This document shows positions 43,000 through 53,919 of a DNA stretch of 64,000 nt, piece by piece. The notes beneath the pieces were generated by a model. It searched no databases. It saw only the letters and a program-made list of their open reading frames with translations, and was not told the DNA's origin. The number at the start of each line of letters is the position of its first letter. The stretch's first letter is position 1. The position numbers and the translations under genes are program-made. Source of the stretch: Chrysophaeum taylorii (Eukaryota; Sar; Pelagophyceae; Pelagomonadales; Pelagomonadaceae); assembly GCA_029834535.1 (NCBI GenBank), contig JAQMWT010000093.1, forward strand, positions 1-64,000, read 5' to 3'.

Positions 43000-45091
43000 C
43001 GCGCACCTCGTGTGTGTCGTCAACGGTTCGACCAACGGCAACAAAAGTGAACGGCATAGACAGACCCTCCACCCCCGCCTCGGGCAGCCCCACACAGGCC
43101 GCCGCGCCCAGCAGGCGTCACACTTCGTCACGCATACGTTCGGCGGCAGCATGCCTACGACCTACGGGCGGGGCCCGTCCTCTCTTCGCCTCCCCCGCGG
43201 CTCAGCGATGACCCCGACTAGGCCCCGCATACCTATCTACGCCCTTCAACAGGCACATCCTTCATACCCCACACAACACACCAAAACCTTCAAGCACCCA
43301 CACCCCCCGTCTTAGCAGTCGACCTTCAAAGACCCTCCATCGACTTATCCCAAAAAGCCATCACCAGCCGTAGCATGCAATACCCGCAACACCTACGATA
43401 CCAATGATGAATCGAACTTGAGCAGTTGGCAAGAGGAGTGGATCTCCGGGTTCGTTGCGACCAATCAAAACGGATGCTCCATACGGACTGCATCACTTGG
43501 AACGTGAAGTTTAGACAAGGATTGGGATACGTCCGCGATCCACGCAGTATTCGGAGGAGGATGAGTTACCTGCATTGTTTCTGTTCGTGAGCGACCCGCT
43601 CTCCGTAACCAAAGTAAACCGGGTCATCGAAGAAGTTGATTTCGATACGCACGATCCGAAGCAACTGCCGTGATGACGTTGATGTGAACGACGACCGGTT
43701 CTCGCAGGGCTTCATACGCATTTTTTGTCGGGAACTCAGAGAGAGACGAAATCGTTCATCGACTCAATTCCACAGCAATTCAAACTATCGAATCAAGTGA
43801 TGTAACGAGACGGAGGATCGCATGCCAGACCAACTCCGCTGATTTTGAAGATCGCTATGTTTTCAACACGGTCACGGGAACGACTCCAGCTGATTCCCAC
43901 GAGAGTTATCCTGAGGAACTAAGGTTCGGCGGCACCGAAACTGCGAGCTTCACCTATATCCTGATGGTTGTCTTCAACTGATGCTGTGAGGCAGTTTCTG
44001 CCGGAGTCGAAGTCATGACTGGTGGTGTACACGCCGCTCTATCGCACAATTAATGGCTCCGGTGATTTGGGAGCACCCATCGAGAATGGATCATGCTGCA
44101 AATTACAATTACGTTGGGTACATCCACTATCATGATGTTTTGATGATTGAGGCGCATGGTCAAGTCGTCCCCATCAGAGAAGCTATGAGTCTACGTCTCC
44201 TTAGTGATTCCTTATTTCTTTGGAGGTCGGAAGTATCATTTGGACTGGTCGACAACTCCAGCCTGATGATTATGGCCCACGCAGACCAGTAACACTCTAC
44301 AATGACGCAAAAGACGATGAATCACCACCGTCACCACTCATTCCCTAGCTCGCATAGCTCTAAAGCGAGGCTGTCAGCTCTCCCGTGCCGACTTTAAACG
44401 CTCCCCAAAGTTATCGAGAAATATAATAAAATCCCCTACCTTGTGTGGTGCACCTTGTAGCGGTAAGAAAGGGACCGCCTCTCCGGATCAGCCTGTTGTC
44501 CCATATTGTCCTCGCTACTTCCGGGAATATTGTCACACACCTTCACATGAGCAGCACAGACTCGGCGAGCAGAAAAAAACAAAGATCAGCAATGCGAAAT
44601 GTCGTCGAACGGAACGTTGCCTTTAATAACGAAGTTCGAGGCACATCAAACGACGTCCGCGACGAAGTGCCGAGCTGTTTATACGCGTTTTACCGGGGAT
44701 ATGATGCCACACCAATATCGAAATATGATCAAAGCACCGCGCTTAACCTCAGAAGCCTGGCGAGGCTTTTCGAGCTGACAAGTCACTTATTCGTAGCCTC
44801 AACATTATCCCATGTCCCCTGCGTTTGTTGAATGAATGCTCTCTGCAGTGGGCAACGCGGGCAAAACTACGCATTGCGAGGGGGAGGAAATCCCTTCGAA
44901 AGGCGGCCACGCGCCCTCTGTCCTACAATGCGGCTCTCCAAGCATGCCATGCTTTCTCCACGCTGACTGGGCTATATGAATGTGGCGCTAATAAATGGCG
45001 ATACAATTCAATTCTCCTCCAGTCTCGAACCCCAAGCAAGACCCGAAGCGGGTACGGAACCTCAACCGACTTCGGGGACTTCTCTTATCCT
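43000..45091. other. Gene-poor stretch with dispersed repeat copy
   Basis: 43000-43130 is eIF4E upstream DNA. 43140-43331 is a dispersed repeat. From 43340 to 45090 only short frames occur (for example 44053-44292, VIWEHPSRMDHAANYNYVGY) without known motifs, in DNA of lower G+C than the genes. Confidence 0.4.
43140..43331 (+). repeat. Dispersed repeat with terminal motif TCTTAGCAGTCGAC
   Basis: The block GGGCCCGTCCTCTCTTCGCC ... GCGGCTCAGCGATGACCCCG ... CGACTAGGCC, then CCCACACAACACACCAAAAC and C-run TCTTAGCAGTCGAC (43310-43323), has a reverse-strand counterpart at about 51590-51960. Its right part also matches 17632-17693. A short non-autonomous element is likely. Confidence 0.65.
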
Positions 45092-47421
45092 TCACAAGTC
45101 GGGGCGAAGTCGAGCGATGGTCAATCCGTCACGTAGGGGCAGGACGATTTGCTCGAAGCGCGGGTCCTTCCGTAGCTTGATATTGAACTCGTGCCTGCGG
45201 TGCAACGTGAAAGGCGAAAGGTCGCCGACGCTTTGAGGAAGGGAAGAAAGGAAGGAAACGCCGGGCTCGTGTGACATGCTCTGTTGTATCGCCCTGTCCC
45301 GTCGCTCGGCCTTGGCAGCAAGTGCGGCGGCCTTCTCGGCGGCGTCCTCGTCTTCGCCAGCGAGCCTCGCACGCGCCCTCGCACGATGTCGTGCTCGGCG
45401 GTCGCGGTCGTCGGCCTCTTCGGCCGAAACGGGCGCCCCGGCCGACTCGACCCCCTGTCGCGGACGCTGAGCGGCCAAAAGTGCAAAAACAGAAAGATCA
45501 CCAGTATGCGGCCCTTCCACAAGGTGTTGTCGGCGACGATGAGGCCGCCCGGGCGGAGGCGGGCCGTGTCGATTAGGGCGTCGACGGCGTTCGCGTAGCC
45601 CTTTTTGTCGGCGTCGAGGTACGCGACGTCAAACGGATCGAGTTTCTCGAGGGTCGTGCGAAGAAAATCGGTGGTGTCGGCCTCGACGAGGTCGATCGGA
45701 GCCCAGTCGGGGTGGGCTGCTGTCGCGTAGTGGAAGTGGGTGCGCGCGACCGCGGCCGCGCGCGGATCGCGGTCGACGGTAACCACGCGGCCGGTCGCGC
45801 CGAGCGCCGAGGCAAGCCATAGCGCACCGTAGCCGCAAAAGGTGCCGAGTTCGAGGGCGCGGGTCGCACCGTGGAGGCGACACAGCATGGCGAGGAGGCG
45901 GCCCTGCGTCGGGCCGCAGAGCATGCGGGAAGCGCGCGGCCAACGGGCAGACGCGTCGAGGCGGACGCGGGCGAGGACGGGCGGCTCTTCGCCGCTCAGG
46001 CGCTCGGCGTAGGCCTCAATCTCGTCGGATCGTATGGTCTTCCGCGCGAGCGCGAGAGCCTCGGCGGCGCGAACGTCGAGGGGCTCGTCGTCGCCGAACG
46101 CGGGCACGTCGCCAGACACGGGCTCGCCCATTCGATCGTTGAAAACGTAGTTAACGCCGCGGAATTGCGAGGCCTCTTCGACTCGGTCTTCGCCCTTTTC
46201 CTCCCGAAGATGGCGCGTGTAGTTGACCACGCCGCCCGCGAGTCGCGTCACGTTCTTGAACCCAAGCTTTTGCTTGACGTGCGCGCCGGCCTTGACGCAT
46301 CGAATCCCGCCCGTACAAAACATCATGATCTCGGTCTCGCGCGGCAGGTCTGCGAGCTCGCGGTCGAGCTTCTCGTACGTCTCTTTGAAGGTCTCGGTGC
46401 CGAGGGGCCGGGCGCCGGCGAAAGTTCCCACGGCGCTCTCGTAGTGGTTTCTGCAATCCAGCACGACGACCGGCGCCGCTCTCTCGGCGGCGGCGGCAGC
46501 GGCGGCGGCGGCGGCGGAACCACCACCAAAGTCGCCGCCGAGCTTGGCGTGCCAGTCGGCGGGCGAGGCCTCGCGGCCCGCGTCGCTCAAATCGAGCACG
46601 GCGGCTCCGTCGTCCGCGACGATCTGCGCGCGCGGGCGCACGTGGAGCGCCCGGAAAGGCTTGCGGGCGTCGAAGTCCGCGCGGCTCACCTCGACGTCGA
46701 GGTTGAGCGGCGGAACCGGACCGAAATAGACGCCGTCGCGCGCGAGTCTCGAAAACCACTCCCCGTGGTGCGCCTCGAAATCTGCCATTGTTTCGACCGG
46801 CACCGCGAGCTGCGCGTTGATACCTTCGGGCGCCACGTACGCGCGACCGAGCGCGCCAAACCGATCCCACGCCGCGGCGAGCGATGCGCGCGCTGACTCG
46901 ACATCCCACCCGCTCGTCGCGTTCGCGACCTCCAGCGGAGACTCGAAAAAGCAGTACCACGACAGCATCTGGTACGCGCTCGCTTCGATGAAAGATTTGT
47001 TCTGCCGCCGCGACGAACCCTCGACCGTGCCGCCCCGCGCGACGACGCGCACCCGTAAGCGCCCCTCTGACGATTCGAAAGACCCCTCTACCGTCTCGAG
47101 CCCGTAGTCCACGCGCCGCAACGGAGGCACCGCGACCCCGATTGCTTCGCGCACAGCCTCTTCGCGCCCGCCGGCCTCCACGAACACCCGCGCCCGACGG
47201 TGCTTGGACGCGAGACGAAGCCGAGCCTTGAGCGCCTCGTCCACGACAAAGCTCACCGGCCGCAGGGCCTCCTCTCTAATCATTTTCCTTCCCGTTCCCT
47301 CGTGCCGAGATATCATCATCCTTGTCGTGCCCCGCGCCACCGTCAGACACCGCGCTGCGACGGCCATCGTCGCCACCGCCCACATTACCTCAACTTCAAC
47401 CCGAACCCCCTCACTAGACAC
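45092..47421 (-). CDS. Fusion of TrhO-like tRNA uridine hydroxylase and TrmR/CCoAOMT-like O-methyltransferase
   Basis: One 764-residue protein from two exons (47421-45502, 45466-45092; 35-bp intron 45467-45501). Residues ~1-45 are hydrophobic/basic and may target an organelle. A TrhO N-terminal module follows (YQMLSWYCFFESPLE, GRAYVAPEGINAQLAVP), then a rhodanese domain (VVVLDCRNHYESAVGTFAGA) with catalytic Cys in MMFCTGGIRCVKAG (~366) and GGVVNYTRHL. From ~490 a class I methyltransferase: TQGRLLAMLCRLHGATRALE, LGTFCGYGALWLASALG (SAM motif I), DVAYLDADKKGYANAV, GGLIVADNTLWKGR. After the intron comes a charged insert, then FNIKLRKDPRFEQIVLPLRD and GLTIARL, the family end. In Bacillus, TrhO makes ho5U34 and TrmR methylates it to mo5U34. 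One polypeptide doing both is the inference. The zinc-like tail of TrhO is absent. Confidence 0.9.
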
Positions 47422-48375
47422 AGTGTCCGAATTATTACTTTGTACTTATTACCCTAGTGCTTAGCACAATTCTAGTAGAGGGGGGTCTCGAGAGAGGCGA
47501 AGGGTTTTCGGTGGGCATAGGGGCTCGTAGCCTTTCGTGCGGGGAGTTCGGGGGGGCATAGTTGCCCGATTGGGGGGGTTGGAGAGCAAAGCTTTTCGAG
47601 GTGGATGGGGAGCACCTCGCGCGAGAGGTTCGGGTGGCGGAGCCCCCCGAGAAAAGGTGCGGAATGGAGGGATCGTGGGGATGGGCAGAAGGAAAATTTA
47701 AAAATAAAGCGTGAAAATTCAACAACCCGCCGCCGCCGAGTGAAAAGCAAATTAATCTGGACCTCGGCCGGCGCAGGCATCCCAGACGTTTCGAGATATA
47801 GCTTTGCGCTACAATATCTACAATGGGCGCCGCAGGCGTCGTCCGCAACGTGCGCGAAAGAAAGAAAGAAAGAAAGAAAGGAAGGCAGAAGTGGGACAGT
47901 CATCACGTATATATATTGTACTCGGCACAACCTAGAATAATAATATCGAAAGAGGAGGGAGGGTGAAAGAAGAAGAGCCATAAGAAAACCATCTGGGAGA
48001 GAAGAGAAGAGAAGAGAAGAAAAGAAAAGAAAAGAAAGAAAGAAAGAAAGAAACGAGAGGGGCGCCGTGTGGACAGACACCGGTGCTAGCGCGCGCGAGA
48101 GTCGCAGCAGCTCGGTCGTTCGCGGGTGGGGCTATCTAAGCTCAGGAGCCGTGGCGCCGGGTAGTTGTCGTTCTCGCGGTTTTCTTCCTTGCAGGGTCTC
48201 CTCGTTGCGGTGCAGAGGCTTGGAGAGGCCGCGTGACTATGATGCTGCTTTTCGGTGAGGTACGGAAATCAAGGGAGAGCGTGGTGGTTTGATAGGGAGG
48301 AGCGAAAGAGAATGGGATATATGATGCCATTGATGATGCCAACGACCGGCGTCGCGACGCGCGTCGCGCAGGACC
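47422..48375. other. Intergenic region with purine-rich simple repeats
   Basis: GAAA repeats lie at about 47857-47882 and 48030-48054, and GAGAA/GAAAA repeats at about 47998-48030. The region separates the 5' end of the fusion gene from the 3' end of the DHHC gene. No gene is seen. Confidence 0.5.
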
Positions 48376-49318
48376 CTACACGACCGAGGCACCCGTGTCC
48401 GGGCCGACTTGAGTGTCGACCTTGGAGGCGTCGACGTCCGAGGCCGGGGGGATGGGGTTGGGGGAGATTTCCCAGGTGGCAACTTTGTAGCCCATAACTC
48501 TGTGAAAGTCTCGATACTTGACGTCCGTAGGCAGGAGGTACATGGGCCAGGGGTCGACGCCGAAGACGTCGACCCAGGGCACGGGCGCGAAGTTCCCCTT
48601 GGGCCCGCGTTTGCGCATGCGATCGATCGTCCCGATGCCCGTCACGATGGCATAGATCTGGTTGTACATCATGGTCGCGACAAACATGAGCGTCGCGATC
48701 GCAATCGCGCAGAGCGCGGCTACCATGCCCGTCGCGGTCGAGCTGCGACGAGACATGAATCAACGATAAATAAAAGTCATCTTACCTGTTGTATCTGACT
48801 TCGTGCAGGTAGTTGTAGAGGATGAGGGAGAGGGAGTAAACGCATTCGACGATCGTGTAAAGCAGGAACAGCATGAAGTGCTTTTGGTTATTCGCGCCGA
48901 TGCAATTGTTCATCCACGGACAGTGGTGGTCCATGCGCACGATGCATCGATTACATATCCGACAGTGGTGCGACCGCGGCGGTTTGTACGCGTCGCACCG
49001 CCCGCAGATTGTCTCGGGGATGCCCGACTCGCTCGCTCGGATGAGCGGCTGTGCGTGTCGCGGAACGGCACCCGGATTGGTGAACATCGTCTTCAGCTGG
49101 GATATCAGCGCCATGAACGAGATGATAAAATAGATCGGCACGTTATAAATCCCCCACCCACCGATAATGGCCACGTACAGAATCACCACGTCCGAGTATA
49201 ACGTTAAGACCCACAGGATTGTCGACATGACAGCCCCGGGATTATCACGCTTGTTGAACCAGTATCGGGCGCCCTCGTGGGTGCCGCAGACGGCCGCGTC
49301 GAGCTCGTCCATTTTCAC
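48376..49318 (-). CDS. DHHC-type protein S-palmitoyltransferase
   Basis: Attaches palmitate to cysteines of membrane-associated proteins; Golgi/ER or plasma membrane. Exons 49318-48786 and 48742-48376 (43-bp intron) encode 299 residues with four transmembrane segments ([76 protein letters not shown]). NPGAVP (DPG-like) precedes the Cys-rich domain [20 protein letters not shown] with [19 protein letters not shown] near residue 126. It resembles ZDHHC3/7-class enzymes in layout. The C-terminal tail is cytosolic and Pro/Asp-rich. Confidence 0.93.
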
Positions 49319-49609
49319 CTACGTACCTCTAATCTCGTACCATCGCCCTCCGTGTTGCTGACGGAAACAAAGGGTTCGTGTTCGTGCCTTTTTCGTACTA
49401 ACGTGTCTACAGCACCTGGATGTACATTCGGTGTACAGTTGTATCATCGAAAATCATTTCTTTCCATATCCGTTCAACCGTTCAACGGAGACAAAAGCAA
49501 CTGCTGACAACATTATCAGATCTACGATAGTACGTACCAGAGGGGGGGGACACGGAATTATTTTGAAAAAAAAGGCGGGGAACCGGCCGACCGACCACCC
49601 GATCGAGAT
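49319..49609. other. Short intergenic region
   Basis: Between the 5' end of the DHHC gene and the 3' end of the kinase gene. No feature is seen. Confidence 0.3.
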
Positions 49610-51517
49610 TCAAGTGCGGCTGGGCAGCAGGCCGCGTACCGGGCGACGGGACGGGAGGTCGTCGTCGTTTTCCGAAATGGTGGAAGAGCCGGAGGGGCGG
49701 CGAATATAATGTTCCGAGATAGTGGATGATCCTGAGGCGCGACGAAGACCGCCGGAGTTGTTCATCGTCGAGACAAGATTGGTGGTATTGGCGCACCAGG
49801 AGTGGCGGAGGGCGACGGTGGCAGCTGGTCGTCGGGAGGGGTCGATGGAGAGGAGGCTGTGGACAAAGTCGAGGAAGGGCGAAGTTCGAGGAAGGTGGAG
49901 GCGGTTTTTGAGGGAGGTTTTCTTGGGGAAGATCAGGAAAAAAAGGTCGTCGTTGGGGCGACGGGTGGCGTCGACGCGGCGCGAGGACCTGCGGAAGGCG
50001 GGAGGTCTCGGTTGCGCGGCATCGAATCGCTCGTAGACGTTGCCCGCGCGCGCGCAAAAGTAGTTAGGAGCACAGGGGGCGGCGGCGAGCATGTGGTCGG
50101 GGATGCGTCCGAGGACGGCGATGATGCGCGCGAGCATGGTGGCGACCGAGTCGTTCTGGAAGAGGACGTATCCGGCTCTTATCTCGGCCAAGACGCAGCC
50201 AAGAGACCAGAGATCGATCGCCGCGTCGTAGCCTAGGCCGAGGACGACCTCGGGGGCGCGGTATGATCTTGACTGGACGTAGGTCGAGAGTTTGTCGCTC
50301 CAGAAGCACGAGGATCCAAAGTCCACGAGCTTGACGGCGGGCGCGTCGTCATCGTCGTCGTCGTCGTCGATTTCGTCTCCGCGGCGCGCGAGCACGACGT
50401 TCTCTGGTTTGACGTCGCAGTGGATCATCCCGAGGGAGTGGACGTAGGCGAGCGCGCGGAGGCAGTCGCGCGCGACGCGCCGCATTAGGCGCTCGGGAAA
50501 GGCGACTCTCCTTCCGTCGGACGACTCCCGGACGCGCTTGCCGTACTCGTACAAATTCTCGCCGAGGAGCTCGGAGACGACGACGAGATGTTCCTTGTAA
50601 TAGAGCGCGTCCAAGAGCCGGACGATGCGGTGCGTATCGACGTCGCCACTCTCGCTCAAATACCGCAGCAGCTTGATCTCGTCGAGCGACTGGTCGAAGA
50701 AGTCCTTGCTATTCTTTATCACCTTGAGGCAGCACGCGTCGGGTACCTTATTAGCACCCCGCGCGGCGCCCCAGAGATCCTTGGCGGCGTAGGTTGTCGA
50801 GAAGGCGGCGCGCCCGATGAGACCTTGTATTTCGTAGCGACCGCCGATGACCACCCCAGCGCCCGCCACGAGATCCTTGCTGTCCTCAAAGCCCGTGCGA
50901 AGCTGATCGAAGACCACGCGCAGCTCGAGGCTCCCGAGAAAAAAGTCGTTCCTCGGAATGCCCGAAGGCGGCCGCAGCGAGAGCCGATCGACCGTTGTCC
51001 GGAGCGAGCGCGGCGCGGCCGCGAGCAAAGCAACCTGCTTGCGCCGGTGCCGCTCCTCGTCGGACAGATCGTCGACCCCCCCGCCGTCGTCGACGAACGA
51101 GCGACGCCGCCGCGGCACCGGAGGCCCGCCGTTGAGCCGCTCAAACTCGGCAGCCGTCACAGCGACGAGCGAGTACCCGCAGTCCTTGTCGTCCTCCCAC
51201 TCGTCCTCCTCGTCGCGCGCCTCCATCGACTCCAAAACATCGTTCGATTCCTCAGAACCGACCGTCTCCTCGTCGCTCGTCGAGGCCGACGGCGCCTCCC
51301 GCAGCTCGATGAGCTCGCGCAACATCGCCTCGACCTTCGCGTCGACCTCGACGCGCGCCTCGATACACCGAGCGACCACCTCCGACAGCCGCACGACGAG
51401 CTGCGCCTTTGTTGCCTCGCACGCTCTAGACACCAACGGCGACGGAATCGGACGTTGATGCTGAGAACCGTCCATCTCGATCCTCGGCACGAACGACACC
51501 CCGTGGTGCTGCAGCAT
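49610..51517 (-). CDS. DYRK-like protein kinase
   Basis: Dual-specificity-type Ser/Thr kinase of the CMGC group; 635 residues, single exon. A long acidic N-terminal region (EEDEWEDDKDC) is followed by the kinase domain: YEIQGLIGRAAFSTTYAAKD (Gly loop), CLKVIKNSKDF (catalytic Lys ~260), GMIHCDVKPENVVL (~364), VKLVDFGSSCF (DFG), YVQSRSYRAPEVVLGLGYDA with the DYRK-type YxQSRxYRAPE activation loop (~411), and DLWSLGCVLAEI. HCDVKPEN has Val where DYRKs usually have Leu. The Gly loop lacks the usual GxGxxG (GRAAFS). The C-terminus has a repeated RRPSGSSTISE / RRASGSSTISE motif, a possible phosphosite tandem. Confidence 0.88.
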   Translation of the reverse strand: MLQHHGVSFVPRIEMDGSQHQRPIPSPLVSRACEATKAQLVVRLSEVVARCIEARVEVDAKVEAMLRELIELREAPSASTSDEETVGSEESNDVLESMEARDEEDEWEDDKDCGYSLVAVTAAEFERLNGGPPVPRRRRSFVDDGGGVDDLSDEERHRRKQVALLAAAPRSLRTTVDRLSLRPPSGIPRNDFFLGSLELRVVFDQLRTGFEDSKDLVAGAGVVIGGRYEIQGLIGRAAFSTTYAAKDLWGAARGANKVPDACCLKVIKNSKDFFDQSLDEIKLLRYLSESGDVDTHRIVRLLDALYYKEHLVVVSELLGENLYEYGKRVRESSDGRRVAFPERLMRRVARDCLRALAYVHSLGMIHCDVKPENVVLARRGDEIDDDDDDDDAPAVKLVDFGSSCFWSDKLSTYVQSRSYRAPEVVLGLGYDAAIDLWSLGCVLAEIRAGYVLFQNDSVATMLARIIAVLGRIPDHMLAAAPCAPNYFCARAGNVYERFDAAQPRPPAFRRSSRRVDATRRPNDDLFFLIFPKKTSLKNRLHLPRTSPFLDFVHSLLSIDPSRRPAATVALRHSWCANTTNLVSTMNNSGGLRRASGSSTISEHYIRRPSGSSTISENDDDLPSRRPVRGLLPSRT

Positions 51518-51587
51518 GGGCTCGCACCGCCGAACCGAACCGTCGAAGCCGACCAGAAAATTGGTGGCTGTATTTTGTCATAAAAAG

Positions 51588-51960
51588 GTCGACTGCTAAG
51601 AGGGGGGTGCGTCTGTGGTGCGTGAAGGATGTGGGTGGTTTTGTGGGGTGGGAGGGATGTACCTGACGGGCGGAGATAAGTATGCGGGACTTTATTTTGT
51701 CGGGTCTGTCTGGGGTTTTGTTTCTCCACGCCGAGTGGGAATTGGGAGATACCCGCCCGCCCGCCCAATAATTGGCCTGGTCGACTGCGAAGTGGGTGGG
51801 GCTGCAAAAATGAGGACGCAGGTGCGTGGGGGTGATTTTGTGGGGACGTGAATGGTGCCTGGAGGGCGCAAGGCTACCGAGGCCTAGTCGGACGGACTCA
51901 TCGCCGAGCCGCGGTTTTTAGGCTAAGAGAGGAGAGGCCCCTCCCGCCAGCAGGTCGTAC
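51588..51960 (-). repeat. Dispersed repeat, reverse copy
   Basis: It begins GTCGACTGCTAAGA plus a G run at 51588-51607. GTGGTGCGTGAAGGATGTGG (51615-51634) matches 13559-13578, and about 51870-51945 is the reverse complement of 43150-43210 with mismatches. It sits directly upstream of the kinase gene. Confidence 0.65.
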
Positions 51961-52084
51961 GCATTCTGCCACCGGACCGTGTATGTGCGACGAAGTAGCA
52001 CGCTTGGCCAGGGTCAACGTATTCCGTATTTTCTTTCCGCGATGACGATGGGAACAACAATACTAAGGAGCTCGCCAAGAATTT

Positions 52085-52195
52085 ATCGATCGCGATCTCT
52101 ATTAGTAGGCCCTTCGATCGCGATCTCTATTAGTAGGCCCTTCGCTCGCTCACGAATACAGCCACCGCTTCGCTCACGAATACAGCCACCGCTCT
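52085..52195 (+). repeat. Two back-to-back short tandem duplications
   Basis: A 32-bp unit containing GCGATCTCTATTAGTAGGCC occurs twice (about 52087-52150). It is followed by a 24-bp unit containing CGCTCACGAATACAGCCACC, also twice (about 52144-52195). Copies are essentially perfect, which suggests recent duplication. Confidence 0.85.
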
Positions 52196-53919
52196 CGAAT
52201 ACTGTCGTCACCCTTCGCCAACGAACGGGCGCTGGTCTGTGAGCATCGCGGTTCAGACCTGTTCTTAATCATCCCCCCGCGGGCTCATCAAAACTTCACG
52301 TTCAAGGATGTACTTCACTCACTTCACTTCACTTCACTTCCGGGGGACTGGCCGCGATTGCTTGACGCCATCCTCGCCGTCCACTACTGCAATCTGGTTC
52401 TTTGGCACGCTCGGCCCTCATTCATTTTCCCCTGCGAAAGTAAAGTCTCCTGGCGAGCTCGCCTTGATTTATTTTGGGTGCGCGGTCCGACGCGAAGTCG
52501 AATAACCGATTGCTGGCACCGTCGTCTTTGCTTCGACCCACGTCCTGACGCGCCTTCTGGATGGGAACTTTGGACTCTATATGGCCATCGCAACGACCGC
52601 TAGTGAGGTTTCAAACCGTTCGGGACCTCCTCGACTTCTTGGAAAGCGCCTTGAGGACTGCCGAGCCTCGACCGCCCAAATGTCCCAGCTCAAGATGATG
52701 CAGGACCTGGCCCTACAGGGCAGCTCATGACCACAGCCTCCACCTTGCTGTAGACCGAAGTTGTTCTGAGAATGTTGGATGTGGCTTCCGGTTACGGTGT
52801 CGCTGAGCTCCAGTCGGCCTTCGAATAAGCCACCACCTGGGCGAGCTTCCGCTCTCCCTCTCGTCGATAGTAGTAACGCCATGGGTCTTTGGAGTCGCTT
52901 AATCAGATTTTTTTGGCTTCATTCTCACACCCAAAATTTGGCAATTTTTGCGGCTGCGCGACAGGGCTGTGTAGCACCTTTTGCCACTTCTCTCTTCATC
53001 AGACTCTCTTGCGCTCGATTTGCAGACACAATGACGTTCTTCTGCTCTCTCTCAAGCCGAATGGCATTGAATCTGCTTGACGAGGTCGTCCCACCCGGTT
53101 GTCGGATGTCTTTTTTTGCCACCGTTGTCGAGCGTGTCGTGGATGTTGATTTGACTCCCTTGTGTTTTCGGCCGCCTCGCACGGATCACATTTTGGCGCT
53201 CAGTCTGGGATGTGTGGTCATCGTGCTGCCTGAAAGGTAGCTTAAAGAAGGTAGCTTGAAGTCTTAATTTGGTCCCCATTGTAAGCTCTGCTTTATTTTT
53301 TTTTCGTGCGTCTTTGACTACCCTCTCCCGCCGTCATCGTCTTCTTCTGTGCCTCGTGTTCCGCCTGCTGCCCACCCCCGCTTTTCTACTTCCGTCTTGT
53401 CTCGCTGTGCTTGTTTTTTCTTCGTTGTCTTCTCGTCGTCAGGCTCCTCAGCTTTTGCTCCTTTTTCTCGACCTCTGCGCTGTTCTTGAGCCGACCTGAG
53501 CGAATCAATTCGCTTGCCATTTCCCTCTCTTGCGCTCGCCTGTCGTCTCCGTAGTTTGCCTGGGTCTCCACTAGCACTGTTCTCTAGGCTCCTTTTTCGT
53601 CGTCCTCTACGGGTAGTACTACACGAGTTCCCTGCGTCCTCTCTTTGAGCCCCTCTGGAATTTGTTGCTCGCCACAATAATAAGATACGGGAATTGCTAT
53701 TTTTTGTTAATCCTACGCAACGACCTCTACTGACTCTAAGCGCGTAACAAGCGAAGAAACTTGGCTCGCGACAGCAGTTACGTGCCGCGCGTAGATCGAA
53801 GGGAGAAAAGCTGTGGCCTGCCCCCTCGAGGTCACTTCTCGTAGACCTCCCCCCAGAAACGGAGGTGGAGCATACGCCGCCGCACGAGGACAGTCGGAGT
53901 CGCCACTGTCGATCGCTAA

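Larger units (their letters stand above)
51518..53919. other. Repeat-rich intergenic region
   Basis: No supported gene in 2.4 kb. It contains a dispersed repeat (51588-51960) and two adjacent tandem duplications (52085-52195). A minus-strand frame at about 53386-53577 (RRAQEREMASELIRSGRLKN) could be a charged coiled-coil exon but has no other support. Confidence 0.45.

Noticed and set aside
47990-48056. CRISPR-like or regulatory array in the purine repeat
   Set aside because: Simple GAGAA/GAAA microsatellite without spacers, in a eukaryotic genome.
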